A DNA stretch of 64,000 bases from Myxococcales bacterium (lineage in GTDB: Bacteria; Myxococcota_A; Polyangia; Haliangiales; Haliangiaceae), in contig JADKKI010000012.1 in the NCBI GenBank assembly GCA_016720595.1, positions 186,001-250,000 on the forward strand, in the 5' to 3' direction. Made by a program: the position numbers and the translations under genes. The notes beneath the pieces are model-generated. The model made no database searches and had not been told where the DNA came from. It saw nothing but the letters and a program-made list of their open reading frames with translations. This document shows positions 34,654 through 43,884 of the stretch, one piece after another (the stretch's first letter is position 1; the number at the start of each line of letters is the position of its first letter).

Positions 34654-35439
34654 TCAGGCCGCCGCGCCCTTCTTCCCGAACACGAACCAGCCGAGCGCGG
34701 TCCCGAGCATCGTGACGATGCCGCCACCGGCACCGAACACCGCGATCGCGGACAGCTCGTCGCCACCGGCACGTCCGCCCGCGACGGCGTTGGAGATCAG
34801 GTAGGCGAACGCTGCGGTGCCGACGGTGGCGCCGAGCAGCGAGGCGAGCAGCGGACGGGCACGGGCCGAGGCGCCGACGGCGAGGCCCGCGAGCAGGCAT
34901 CCCGCGCCGATGCCGATCAGCAGCATCTTGCCCACCGATTCGGTGCTGCCCTCGCTGAGGCTCGTGCCGCCGGCGATCAGCACGGTCGCGAACACGGTCG
35001 CGAGCACGCAGGCGCCGAACGTGGCGAGCGCGGCGTACAGGATCCACGGCACCGACGAGGTGGTGGACTCGCCGAGCAGCTTCTCGGACAGGAACGCACC
35101 ACCGATCGCGCCGCCCGTGGAGGCCGCACCGACGATGCCGACGAACTTCATGGTCTCGCCCGGTGCCACGCCCCACAGCAGCTTGCCGATGTTGGTCAGC
35201 GCCGCGAGCGCGACCACCGTGCCCACCACGCCGACGGCGCCGATCGCGGACTCGGTGATCGTGGAGCTGCGGCTCGCGCGCGCGGCGAAGAAGCCACCGA
35301 CGAACGCGCCGGCCCCCATCAAGAGGTACACCGGGATCGGGCTCTCGAGCTTCACGATCCCGGCGACCAGCATCGCCGAGAACATGCCGCCGCCGACGAG
35401 GAAGTAGCTGAGGATCACGGACGCGAAGGAGAAGCCCAC
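34654..35439 (-). CDS. Polytopic membrane protein, unknown
   Basis: A 261-residue integral membrane protein with about seven to eight hydrophobic helices, rich in Gly and Ala (GGAIGGAFLSEKLLGE, GIVTMLGTALGWFVFGKK). I do not recognise a family. The first helix has no cleavable signal. It starts with GTG, and TAGCGT is 6 nt upstream. The end converges on the repeat element at 34442-34591. Confidence 0.6.
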   Translation of the reverse strand: MGFSFASVILSYFLVGGGMFSAMLVAGIVKLESPIPVYLLMGAGAFVGGFFAARASRSSTITESAIGAVGVVGTVVALAALTNIGKLLWGVAPGETMKFVGIVGAASTGGAIGGAFLSEKLLGESTTSSVPWILYAALATFGACVLATVFATVLIAGGTSLSEGSTESVGKMLLIGIGAGCLLAGLAVGASARARPLLASLLGATVGTAAFAYLISNAVAGGRAGGDELSAIAVFGAGGGIVTMLGTALGWFVFGKKGAAA

Positions 35440-35445
35440 GCGGCC

Positions 35446-35451
35446 ACGCTA
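35446..35451 (-). promoter_or_regulatory. TANNNT -10-like element upstream of the membrane protein gene
   Basis: TAGCGT on the minus strand, 6 nt before the GTG at 35439. No Shine-Dalgarno sequence is seen. Confidence 0.4.
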
Positions 35452-35934
35452 TCACGCGAGGTCGCGAGCGAGCTCCGCCCACAGGGCATCGCTCATCAGA
35501 TAGAACGCCCAGAACCGCTCGATCGGCTGCGCCCCGCGGCGCTCCTGGAACAGCACGAGGTCATCGAACTCGCCCTCGTACCAGCCCCACAGGAACCGCG
35601 CGCGGAACACGTCGAGGTTGCGCGTGCGCAGCTCGGCGATCGCCTCTTCGACCTCGAGCTCGTCGAACTCGTCGACCAGCGCCTGCGCCTCGTCGATCGC
35701 GGTGCCGAGGTACGCGATCCCCTGCTTGGTGAGCTCGTAGCGGTTCTTCTTCGCGTTGATGACGATCAGGTCATCCACCGCGAGCTGCTGCAGCGTCTCG
35801 TCGAGCGGCGACAGCTCCGAGGGCAGCACCACCGGCAACTCGAGCCCGCCGTCCTCGGGTGAGAGGTCCAGCTTCTTCAGCAAGTAGAGCCACGCATAGG
35901 TCTGCTTCTGCTCGTCGGTCACGGGCGTGGTCAC
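35452..35934 (-). CDS. Hypothetical protein, winged-helix-like
   Basis: About 160 residues and not recognised. The region LDETLQQLAVDDLIVINAKKNRYELTKQG (shown only as a description of a 'dlI......y.LT..G' pattern) suggests a winged-helix-type domain near residues 35-75. The C-terminal half is acidic and rich in aromatic residues (ARFLWGWYEGEFDDLVL). The start is uncertain: a GTG at 35934 lies 2 nt after the upstream stop, and a GTG at 35922 is also possible. Coupled with the gene at 36410. Confidence 0.5.
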   Translation of the reverse strand: MTTPVTDEQKQTYAWLYLLKKLDLSPEDGGLELPVVLPSELSPLDETLQQLAVDDLIVINAKKNRYELTKQGIAYLGTAIDEAQALVDEFDELEVEEAIAELRTRNLDVFRARFLWGWYEGEFDDLVLFQERRGAQPIERFWAFYLMSDALWAELARDLA

Positions 35935-35936
35935 GG

Positions 35937-36410
35937 TCAGATCATGCACCAGGACTCCGCGGTGAGGAGGATCCGATCGTGTTCGCGCCAGCTCGCCACA
36001 TCGCCGAGGCCATAGTGGATCGGTTCGTGCGCGCAGGCGGGCCGGCGCAGCGCGGCGCGGTGCGGGTTGCACAGCGCGAGCACGATCGCCGAGGCGCGGG
36101 GCAGCTTCGGGAGCCAGCGCGCGAGGAACGCGGTCGCGAGCACGCTGACCGGGCGGTCCGGCAGCTCGAGCTCGAGCTCGATGTCGTCCGCGAGCGCCTC
36201 GCCGTCATCGGCGGAGTGCAGCGCGAGGACCAGCGCATCGTCGACGGGGCGGCCCTCTGTCTCGTCCACGGTCAGCCAGAGGCGATCGATCCGCGCCCAG
36301 CCAAAGCCCGCGTAGTCCCGGCTCGGGAGCGCGCGATCCGTGTCGAGGTGCAGGAGCTCGTGGATCGGCCGCTCGTGAAACGGCAGCTCGGCGATCGTCA
36401 GCGTGCCCAC
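35937..36410 (-). CDS. Hypothetical protein, 157 residues
   Basis: An unrecognised protein without signal peptide or membrane segment. It alternates acidic beta-like stretches (ALADDIELELELPDRP) with a Pro/Arg/Ala-rich helix and ends in LLTAESWCMI. It overlaps or abuts the start of the winged-helix-like gene. Both lie between a membrane-protein gene and a lipoprotein gene, all on the minus strand. The gap to the lipoprotein gene upstream is only 23 nt, so all may be one transcript. Confidence 0.5.
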   Translation of the reverse strand: MGTLTIAELPFHERPIHELLHLDTDRALPSRDYAGFGWARIDRLWLTVDETEGRPVDDALVLALHSADDGEALADDIELELELPDRPVSVLATAFLARWLPKLPRASAIVLALCNPHRAALRRPACAHEPIHYGLGDVASWREHDRILLTAESWCMI

Positions 36411-36433
36411 GGGATGCCCAACGTGTGACGCGG

Positions 36434-37165
36434 CTACGCGGTCAGCCGCTCGGGGCGGACCGAGCGGCCGGCGCGCGCGAGGCCAAAGAACCCACCGCCG
36501 CGGCGACCGCCACCACCGCCGCTCGGGCGATACGACGGCCGGCTGGTCGACGGCTTGCCACCATACGAGCGACCGCTCTTCGAGCGCGGGCCGAACCGCT
36601 CCGGGTTCGCGGCGCGGAAGTTCGAGCGATGGCTCTGCAGATCGGAGATCCGCGTGCCCGAGGTCACGTATGGCCGCGAGTACATCGGCGCGTAGCTCGG
36701 CATGAACATGCTCGACATCATCGAGCCCATCAGCATGCCGGTGGCGATGCCGATGAACGGCGAGTGATAGCCGTAGTACGCGCCGTACCCCATCGTCTGG
36801 TACTGCGCGGTGCCCTGGCCGGTGGGCTCGCGCTTGATCGTGAAGATCTTCTCCGGCTCCTCGACGGTGCCGTTGGTGTTCTTGTCGAAGAAGCCGGTGA
36901 CGATCTGGGTCTTGTCGTCCTGATCGTGGACGGCGATGCTGATCAGCTCCTCGCCCTCGTAGATCTCGTTGATCCGCTTCTCGAGATCCTCGGGTCCCGA
37001 GGCCTGCTTGTACGCCTCGTTGACCTTGTCCCAGTCGATCTTGACGTTGGTGTTCTCGGTGGTCGCCCAGCGGTCGACCGTGTCCGAGCCCGACTCGCAG
37101 CCGGTGCCGACCCCCACGAAGGAGATGGCGAGCGCAGCGGCGAGCAGCTTGGTCCTGAAGATCAT
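36434..37165 (-). CDS. Hypothetical lipoprotein with Gly/Arg/Ser-rich tail
   Basis: A 243-residue lipoprotein, not recognised. The signal peptide ends in VGTGC near residue 23. A charged alpha/beta part (~30-115) precedes a Tyr/Met/Gly-rich hydrophobic segment ([13 protein letters not shown]) and a tail of Arg, Ser and Gly repeats such as [14 protein letters not shown] strong-looking promoter precedes it: TTGACG, 17-nt spacer, TACGGT, with the ATG 6 nt further on. Confidence 0.65.
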   Translation of the reverse strand: MIFRTKLLAAALAISFVGVGTGCESGSDTVDRWATTENTNVKIDWDKVNEAYKQASGPEDLEKRINEIYEGEELISIAVHDQDDKTQIVTGFFDKNTNGTVEEPEKIFTIKREPTGQGTAQYQTMGYGAYYGYHSPFIGIATGMLMGSMMSSMFMPSYAPMYSRPYVTSGTRISDLQSHRSNFRAANPERFGPRSKSGRSYGGKPSTSRPSYRPSGGGGGRRGGGFFGLARAGRSVRPERLTA

Positions 37166-37171
37166 GCGGGC

Positions 37172-37200
37172 ACCGTAGTGTCCGATCCCCCCCTCGTCAA
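37172..37200 (-). promoter_or_regulatory. Sigma-70-type promoter of the 37165 lipoprotein gene
   Basis: On the minus strand TTGACG (37195-37200) and TACGGT (37172-37177) are separated by 17 nt. The -10 hexamer ends 6 nt before the ATG, so the mRNA would be leaderless or nearly so. Confidence 0.55.
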
Positions 37201-37246
37201 CCCGCGGTTCCTGCCCGATCAGGCCGGTCGAAGGCCGCTTGGGCAG

Positions 37247-38176
37247 CTACTTCCGCGCGAACCGGTCGCGGACCCACGAGGTCGCCACGCGGTAGTCGGC
37301 GAGCGAGCCGGTCACCGAGCTGACGAACGCACGGCCGAACGCCTCGACGCGCGTCGCGTGGTCCCGGAAGTCGAAGCCCGGCGGCAGCGCGAACGGCGCG
37401 AACGTGAGCCTGCCCTCCGCGATCACCGGGGCCGGCACCGCCTTGGCCGCGGGGAGCTTGCGGGTGCGGCTCCGCGACGCGATGTGGTGCGTGAAGATCG
37501 CTTGCTCGCGCGCGAAGTGGCGGAGCGTGGTGTCGGCCAGGGCCCGGAACCGAGCCGGCTCGTCGGAGATCACGAGCCCGTCGGTGATCGCGCGACACAG
37601 CGTTCGCGACTCCGCGTCCCACAGCACGGCCGCGCTTCCCGCGACGAGGGCGTCCGCGAGCTCGCGCTTGCCCTCTGCGATCAGCGCCTCGGCGCGGAGT
37701 GCGCGCAGCACCGTGGGCACCGAGTCGGCGAAGATGCCGCGGTTGGTCCGTCGCAGCACGTCCTCGGAGCCATCGCCGAGCTTCTCGTAGGTGTCGTAGC
37801 CGAACCGGCTCGCGAGCCGCCCGGCGAGGCCGTAGACGCGGGCGCGATCCATCCCGCCGATCACCTGGACGATCCCGAGGATCGCGACCACGGGCCAGGG
37901 ATAGCGAAACGCCAGGCGCTCCCCGAGCTCGAGGTAGCCCGCGATCCGGCCGTACAGGCTGCGGTTGTACTTCGCGAGCCAGCGATGGGCCTCCGCACCG
38001 AGCGCGGCCTCCTCCGCGAGCAGCGCCTCGCGCAGCCCGGGCGGGATCGCGGCATCGTGCGCGGCCACAGCGGCGCGCAGATCCTCCACCGTGATCAGCT
38101 GCAGGGCCTCTCCCATCAGCTGGAAGCTCCCGGCCGCGGGATCTCCGAGCCGGCGGCGGAGCTCGTCGATCAGCAT
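37247..38176 (-). CDS. Hypothetical protein, 309 residues
   Basis: An all-helical protein I do not recognise. It has a possible membrane segment (YPWPVVAILGIVQVIGGM, ~85-102) and conserved-looking ADSVPTVLRALRAEALIAEG and REQAIFTHHIAS stretches. The ATG at 38176 is chosen because it follows the stop of the upstream gene by one base (TGAG-ATG), giving translational coupling. Longer starts would run inside that gene. Confidence 0.5.
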   Translation of the reverse strand: MLIDELRRRLGDPAAGSFQLMGEALQLITVEDLRAAVAAHDAAIPPGLREALLAEEAALGAEAHRWLAKYNRSLYGRIAGYLELGERLAFRYPWPVVAILGIVQVIGGMDRARVYGLAGRLASRFGYDTYEKLGDGSEDVLRRTNRGIFADSVPTVLRALRAEALIAEGKRELADALVAGSAAVLWDAESRTLCRAITDGLVISDEPARFRALADTTLRHFAREQAIFTHHIASRSRTRKLPAAKAVPAPVIAEGRLTFAPFALPPGFDFRDHATRVEAFGRAFVSSVTGSLADYRVATSWVRDRFARK

Positions 38177-38177
38177 C

Positions 38178-38576
38178 TCAGGCGACGAGCGTGTCGTCGA
38201 GCTCGCGCACACTCATGTCGAGCACGGCCCAGATCACCGCGGCGATCACGGTGGCGACCGCATCCGCCTCGTGCGGCATCAGCACCACGTTGAGCTCGGC
38301 GATCTGATCGCGGATCGAGCGCACCATCGCGCGATCGCACTTGCCCGCCCGGACCGCGGCCATCCCGGTCGAGAGGGCATGGTGATCGAGCCGCATATCC
38401 CCCACCGGGGTGCGCCCGCCGAGCACGCGGCACGCGAGCTCGAGGCCCGCGGCGAACGCATCGTTGTCGTCGGTGGTGAGCTCGCGCTCGAGGAGCCGCA
38501 TGACGGCGGGCTGGCGGATCGCGAGCCAGCTGACGTCGTGCTCGGCCAGCTGCTGGTGAGCGGTGGCTTGGATCAT
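38178..38576 (-). CDS. Hypothetical protein, 132 residues
   Basis: A small helical protein with no recognised family. It contains a short His-rich part (MRLDHHALSTGM) and ends in a helical stretch (VIAAVIWAVLDMSVREL). It is tightly coupled to the 309-residue gene downstream. TAGGGT lies 5 nt before the ATG. It diverges from the thiolase gene across a 56-nt gap. Confidence 0.5.
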   Translation of the reverse strand: MIQATAHQQLAEHDVSWLAIRQPAVMRLLERELTTDDNDAFAAGLELACRVLGGRTPVGDMRLDHHALSTGMAAVRAGKCDRAMVRSIRDQIAELNVVLMPHEADAVATVIAAVIWAVLDMSVRELDDTLVA

Positions 38577-38581
38577 GCTCG

Positions 38582-38587
38582 ACCCTA
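38582..38587 (-). promoter_or_regulatory. TANNNT -10-like element upstream of the 38576 gene
   Basis: TAGGGT on the minus strand, 5 nt before the ATG at 38576. Confidence 0.35.
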
Positions 38588-38620
38588 GGCGCCGCGGGAT
38601 CCGATGCGCCAGTTTTCGGC

Positions 38621-38626
38621 TATGGT
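38621..38626 (+). promoter_or_regulatory. TANNNT -10-like element upstream of the thiolase gene
   Basis: TATGGT lies 6 nt before the ATG at 38633. No Shine-Dalgarno sequence separates them. Confidence 0.4.
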
Positions 38627-38632
38627 CCGGCG

Positions 38633-39841
<1,209 letters not shown>

Positions 39842-39936
39842 CCTGATTTATCGGTGACAATCTTGCCTCGTTTCCCCACACAGTCCGTGAGACAACGCTC
39901 GAGCCGCGTGGTGAGGGTGGTGGTGGGCGTTTCGGG

Positions 39937-42900
39937 ATGACCAGCGTGCAGGAACAAGTCGCCAAATCGCTGAAGCTGGTCGGCCGGGTCCTCGGCGACA
40001 AGTTCAAGCTCACCGCGTGCATCGGCATCGGCGGGAGTGGAGCGGTCTACAAGGCCGACCAGATGGCACTCGGCCGCACCGTGGCGGTCAAGATCCTCAA
40101 CGAGGACCTGTCCGCCGACGCGCGCATGATCAAGCGGTTCCGCGACGAGGCGATGAGCGCCTCCCGCCTGAACCACCCGAACTGCGTCTCGATCATCGAC
40201 TACGGCCAATCGAGCGACGGCCTGCTCTATCTCGCGATGGAGTACGTCAAGGGGCCGACGCTGACCCAGCTCCTGGTCAACGAGAACCCGCTCGCCGTCG
40301 ATCGCGTCGTCGACATCACGATGCAGTCGCTCGCCGGGATCGAGGAAGCGCACCTCGCCGGCGTGATCCATGCCGATCTCAAGGCCGACAACATCATCCT
40401 CGACCAGCGGCGCGCCGGCATTGATGTCGTCAAGATCGTCGACTTCGGCATCGCGCGCCTCGTCACCGGCGCACGCGAGACCGAAGACCGATCGATCAGC
40501 GGCACGCCGGAGTACATGGCGCCCGAGGTGATCAGCGGCGCACCACCGAGCTTCGCGTCCGATATCTACGCGGTCGGCATCATCCTGTACGAGCTACTCG
40601 CCTACAAGACGCCGTTCTTCGCGGGCTCCACCACGGAGATCCTCGCGAATCACCTGAAGGCGATCATCCCCTCGCTCTCGAACCGGCGCGATCAGGTTCC
40701 CAAGGAGCTCGATGCGATCGTCGCGCGGGCTCTCGCGAAGCACCCGGCGGATCGCTTCGTGTCCGCGGCCGACATGCGCGCCGCGCTCGGGGTGCTGCAG
40801 GCCCGCACGCGGGCGCCGAAGACCGACACCTGCCTCGGGTGCGGCACCTCGTGCCCGCCGACCTTCAAGTTCTGCCCCGAGTGCGGCACGCCACGCGCGC
40901 GCGTCTCGAAGACGTTCGAGATCCCATCCGCGCCGGTCAACGATCTGCTGCCGCTGCCGTTCACCGGACGCTCCGAGGAGCTGGCGACGTTGCTCGCGCA
41001 CATGCGCTCGACGCCCACCGGCAAGCCCGCCGGATTGCTCATGATGGGCTTCGAGGGCGCCGGCCGGAGCGCCCTGCTTCGCCACTCGTACCAGGAGCTC
41101 GCGAACGACGGTCGGGTGATCTACCAGATCGGTCCCGATCCGAGCGGGCTCGCCGCGCCGTTCTATCCGATCCGCTCGTTGCTCGCGGCCGTGCTGCAGC
41201 TGCCGGCGGTGTCGAGCGAGGCGGAGCTACGGGACGCCGTGATGCAGCTCGGCCTCAACGAGCGCGACATTCCCGGGATCGCCCAGCTGTTCGGCCATCC
41301 CACCACGCTGCTCGAGCTCGAGCCGCCGGTCCGCCGCCGCGAGATGGTGTGGTCCGCGCTGCGCGCCCTCGAGCGCGCCGCACTCGCCGGTCCGGTCACG
41401 ATCGTCTGCGAAGACATCGATCGGTTCGATCACCCGAGCCTCGAGATCCTGCGCCGCACCACCGAGGTTCACGAGCTGACCCTGCCGCCGATCATCATGA
41501 CGTCGACGACCCTGTTCGGCTCGCAATGGCCGTCCTCGGTCCCGCGCCTGGAGATCGGTGCGCTTGAAGCCAGGGACCTCGAGGAGATCGTCGCGCACCT
41601 CACCGAGGCCGGCGTGAAGAAGCTGCCGCCCGTGCAGCAGCTGTTCGAGACCACGCGCGCCTATCCGGGCCACGTCGAACACGTCGTGCGGTACCTGCTC
41701 GAAGGCGGCAAGGCAGAGGACACGCAGACCTCCCTCCCTGACTTGATCTCGGCGCGCCTCTCGATGCTCAAGCAATCCACGCGCGATGTGCTGCAGGCAG
41801 CGGCCGTGCTGGGGATCGAGCCGCAGCTCGATCTGTTGCGCTCGATGCTACCCGCGGAGGAGCTCGAGCCCGCGATGGCGGATGCGGAGCGCAGCGGCCT
41901 GCTCGGGCACGATCCTTCGGGCGAGCTGACGTTCACGAGCCGTCTCGTCCGCGACATCGTCTACGACGCCACGCCGGCCGATGTTCGCAGGTCGCTCCAC
42001 GCGCAGGCCGCCACCGCGGTCGAGGCGCTGTCGCCGGACATCGCGCTACTCGGCCACCACCACGATCTCGCGGGCCACGCGAAGGAAGCGATCACGCTGC
42101 TCCGCCGCGCGGGTGATCACGCCTCCGAGCAGCTCGACGAGGTGGGAGCCGGTCAGTTCTTCCACCGTGCGCTGGTCGCCGTTCGCCAGGCCGTGCTGGT
42201 CGGCGACGACGATGGAACTTCGGAGGCGCAGTTCGTGCTGCTCTCCGTCAAGCTCGCGGATGTGCTCCGCACCCGCGGCGAGACCGCCCTCGCGCGCGGC
42301 GTGCTCGCCGAGGCACGCGATTGGTCCGGAGCGCCGATGCTGGTAGCGATGATCGATCGCGCGGGTGCTTCGATCGCGCTCAGCGAGGGCGATGTCGATG
42401 GTGCGATCTCGGGCCTGCGCCGTGGCGTGGGCCGCGCGATCGCCACTGGCGACATGAACCTCGTGTGCGAGCTCTACCTCGATCTCTCGACGTCGTTGCT
42501 CCGCGCCGGCGATCCGGACATGGCGCTCCACGAGCTCGTCGAGTGCATCGATCTCGCCACGTTGGGCGAGGGCTTCACCGCGATCGATGGGCCGGAGCCG
42601 TTCTGGCGGATCCTCCGCGCCCAGGCCCAGATGATCGACAACGCCGGCGATTCGTATCGCGCGCTCCGGCTCGCGGAGGCAGCGCTGTTCCACGCGCAGC
42701 GCGTGCGGTCACGCCTGGGCGCCGCGCGCGTGCAGCAGCTGCTCGCGTCGCTGTGTGACAAGGCGGGGCTGCAGGGCAAGGCGGAGCGCTACCGGGCCTC
42801 CGCGATCAACGAGATGCGCACGCTCGGCGATCGCCGCGCCACCGCGGAGCTCCTGCTGAACGACACGCCGCCGAAGTCCGCCGTGGTCATGCCGAACCGG

Positions 42901-42999
42901 CTCAGCGACGCGATGCAGCTGACCAAGGAGATCGGCTGGGCCGAGGGTCACGAGCGCGCGAAGCGGAAATCGAACCCGCCTCCGAACGCGAAGTCCTGA
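39937..42999 (+). CDS. Ser/Thr kinase - zinc ribbon - AAA ATPase - TPR regulator
   Basis: A 1020-residue multidomain regulator. The kinase domain (~20-285) has GIGGSGAVYKA at 30-39 and Lys52. The catalytic loop reads HADLKADN (145-152), so the Arg of HRD is Ala, but the Asp remains; DFGIAR is at ~169. A zinc ribbon CLGCGTSCPPTFKFCPECG follows at ~299-317. The next part is a STAND/AAA-16-like ATPase with MMGFEGAGRSALLR (~370), and the last 350 residues are helical TPR-like repeats. This order resembles kinase-fused ATPases in myxobacteria. No signal or membrane segment is seen. Confidence 0.88.
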   Translation: MTSVQEQVAKSLKLVGRVLGDKFKLTACIGIGGSGAVYKADQMALGRTVAVKILNEDLSADARMIKRFRDEAMSASRLNHPNCVSIIDYGQSSDGLLYLAMEYVKGPTLTQLLVNENPLAVDRVVDITMQSLAGIEEAHLAGVIHADLKADNIILDQRRAGIDVVKIVDFGIARLVTGARETEDRSISGTPEYMAPEVISGAPPSFASDIYAVGIILYELLAYKTPFFAGSTTEILANHLKAIIPSLSNRRDQVPKELDAIVARALAKHPADRFVSAADMRAALGVLQARTRAPKTDTCLGCGTSCPPTFKFCPECGTPRARVSKTFEIPSAPVNDLLPLPFTGRSEELATLLAHMRSTPTGKPAGLLMMGFEGAGRSALLRHSYQELANDGRVIYQIGPDPSGLAAPFYPIRSLLAAVLQLPAVSSEAELRDAVMQLGLNERDIPGIAQLFGHPTTLLELEPPVRRREMVWSALRALERAALAGPVTIVCEDIDRFDHPSLEILRRTTEVHELTLPPIIMTSTTLFGSQWPSSVPRLEIGALEARDLEEIVAHLTEAGVKKLPPVQQLFETTRAYPGHVEHVVRYLLEGGKAEDTQTSLPDLISARLSMLKQSTRDVLQAAAVLGIEPQLDLLRSMLPAEELEPAMADAERSGLLGHDPSGELTFTSRLVRDIVYDATPADVRRSLHAQAATAVEALSPDIALLGHHHDLAGHAKEAITLLRRAGDHASEQLDEVGAGQFFHRALVAVRQAVLVGDDDGTSEAQFVLLSVKLADVLRTRGETALARGVLAEARDWSGAPMLVAMIDRAGASIALSEGDVDGAISGLRRGVGRAIATGDMNLVCELYLDLSTSLLRAGDPDMALHELVECIDLATLGEGFTAIDGPEPFWRILRAQAQMIDNAGDSYRALRLAEAALFHAQRVRSRLGAARVQQLLASLCDKAGLQGKAERYRASAINEMRTLGDRRATAELLLNDTPPKSAVVMPNRLSDAMQLTKEIGWAEGHERAKRKSNPPPNAKS

Positions 43000-43074
43000 G
43001 CACAGCGCCGTCGCGCGCCTCGTCAGCTGGCGCCGCGCTGTAGCCACCTGAAAATGGCGTGGCCAAGCCCGCCG

Positions 43075-43280
43075 TGGCCTGGCCCCGATTCGGTGGACAC
43101 GGGTCAGGTGGCGACGGCTATTGAGACGTCGGGGAAGCCGCAGAGAGCGCAGAGACCGCAGAGGAGAGGGTTCCAGTCACACGTCGCCAACCCTATCCGA
43201 GATCAAGGTCTCCGCTCGGTGAACTCAGGGGCTCTGTGGCTTTCGATCACGGTGATGTCCACCGAATCGGGGCCAGGTCA
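43075..43280. mobile_element. 206-bp MITE-like element with IS3-type terminal inverted repeats
   Basis: The ends at 43075-43099 and 43256-43280 are 25-nt inverted repeats with a single mismatch (TGGCCTGGCCCCGATT... against TGACCTGGCCCCGATT...), reading GGTGGACA at their inner side. Such ends resemble those of IS3-family elements (from memory). The 156 bp between them encode nothing. No clear target duplication is visible next to the ends. Confidence 0.65.
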
Positions 43281-43446
43281 CTCTGTGTGGCTGCGGATCA
43301 GCCTGCTGCTTGGCTCTCATGGGTTCTTGGCGGCTCTTCTCCCATCGCGGCTCTTCTCCCATCGCAGCCCTCTCACGCCGCCGCTCGCTGCAAGACAGCG
43401 GTAGCAATTGGCGGCCTTCAGGTCGCGGAAACCTGGTGATCCAGGG

Positions 43447-43452
43447 TACGCT
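43447..43452 (+). promoter_or_regulatory. TANNNT -10-like element upstream of the receiver gene
   Basis: TACGCT, 6 nt before the GTG at 43459. No Shine-Dalgarno sequence is present. Confidence 0.45.
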
Positions 43453-43458
43453 TTCAAC

Positions 43459-43869
43459 GTGGGTAGTATCCTCCTCGTCGAAGCCGATCCGGTCATCAGC
43501 GATCAATGGGCGGCGGCGTTGAGCGCGGCGGGACACTCGGTCCTGACGGCGGTGCTCACGCGAGAGGTGCTCCCGGTGATCCGCGAGGGTGGCATCGATG
43601 CGGTGATGATCGCCGCCTACGATCCGCGCGTGGGGATCATCGAGCTGGCCCGGAGCATCGAGGCGTTGCCCGATGCCCCGCCGATCGTCCTGATCTCGGG
43701 ATCGCCGGAGGCGCCGGAGATCTCGGCCCGCATCGGTGCGGCTGCGTTTCTCGCCAAGCCCTGTGACCCTGTGGATCTGGTCACTGTGGCAAACCGGCTC
43801 GTCGGCGCGGTGCGCCCCGTGAGAATTGTGGAAGATGATCCGAGCGGTCGTTCGCGCCCGCTGATCTGA
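43459..43869 (+). CDS. Stand-alone pseudo-receiver domain
   Basis: A 136-residue response-regulator receiver domain. GSILLVEADPVISDQW matches the first strand with its acidic pocket, ISGSPEAP gives the Ser/Thr switch, and FLAKPCDPVDL gives the conserved Lys. At the phosphorylation site the sequence is DAVMIAAYDP, with Ala where the phospho-acceptor Asp should be. It is therefore unlikely to be phosphorylated in the usual way and may act as a constitutive partner. It lies 15 nt before the transporter gene on the same strand, although that gene has its own TAGTCT element. Confidence 0.75.
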   Translation: MGSILLVEADPVISDQWAAALSAAGHSVLTAVLTREVLPVIREGGIDAVMIAAYDPRVGIIELARSIEALPDAPPIVLISGSPEAPEISARIGAAAFLAKPCDPVDLVTVANRLVGAVRPVRIVEDDPSGRSRPLI

Positions 43870-43873
43870 AGCA

Positions 43874-43879
43874 TAGTCT
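43874..43879 (+). promoter_or_regulatory. TANNNT -10-like element upstream of the AI-2E-family gene
   Basis: TAGTCT is 5 nt before the GTG at 43885. Confidence 0.35.
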
Positions 43880-43884
43880 CCCTC

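Larger units (their letters stand above)
43000..43458. other. 459-bp gap: MITE-like element and a 17-bp tandem duplication
   Basis: No gene is evident. It contains the inverted-repeat element at 43075-43280, then two perfect 17-nt copies of CGGCTCTTCTCCCATCG at 43331-43364. The stretch just before the receiver gene includes a TACGCT hexamer. Confidence 0.7.
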
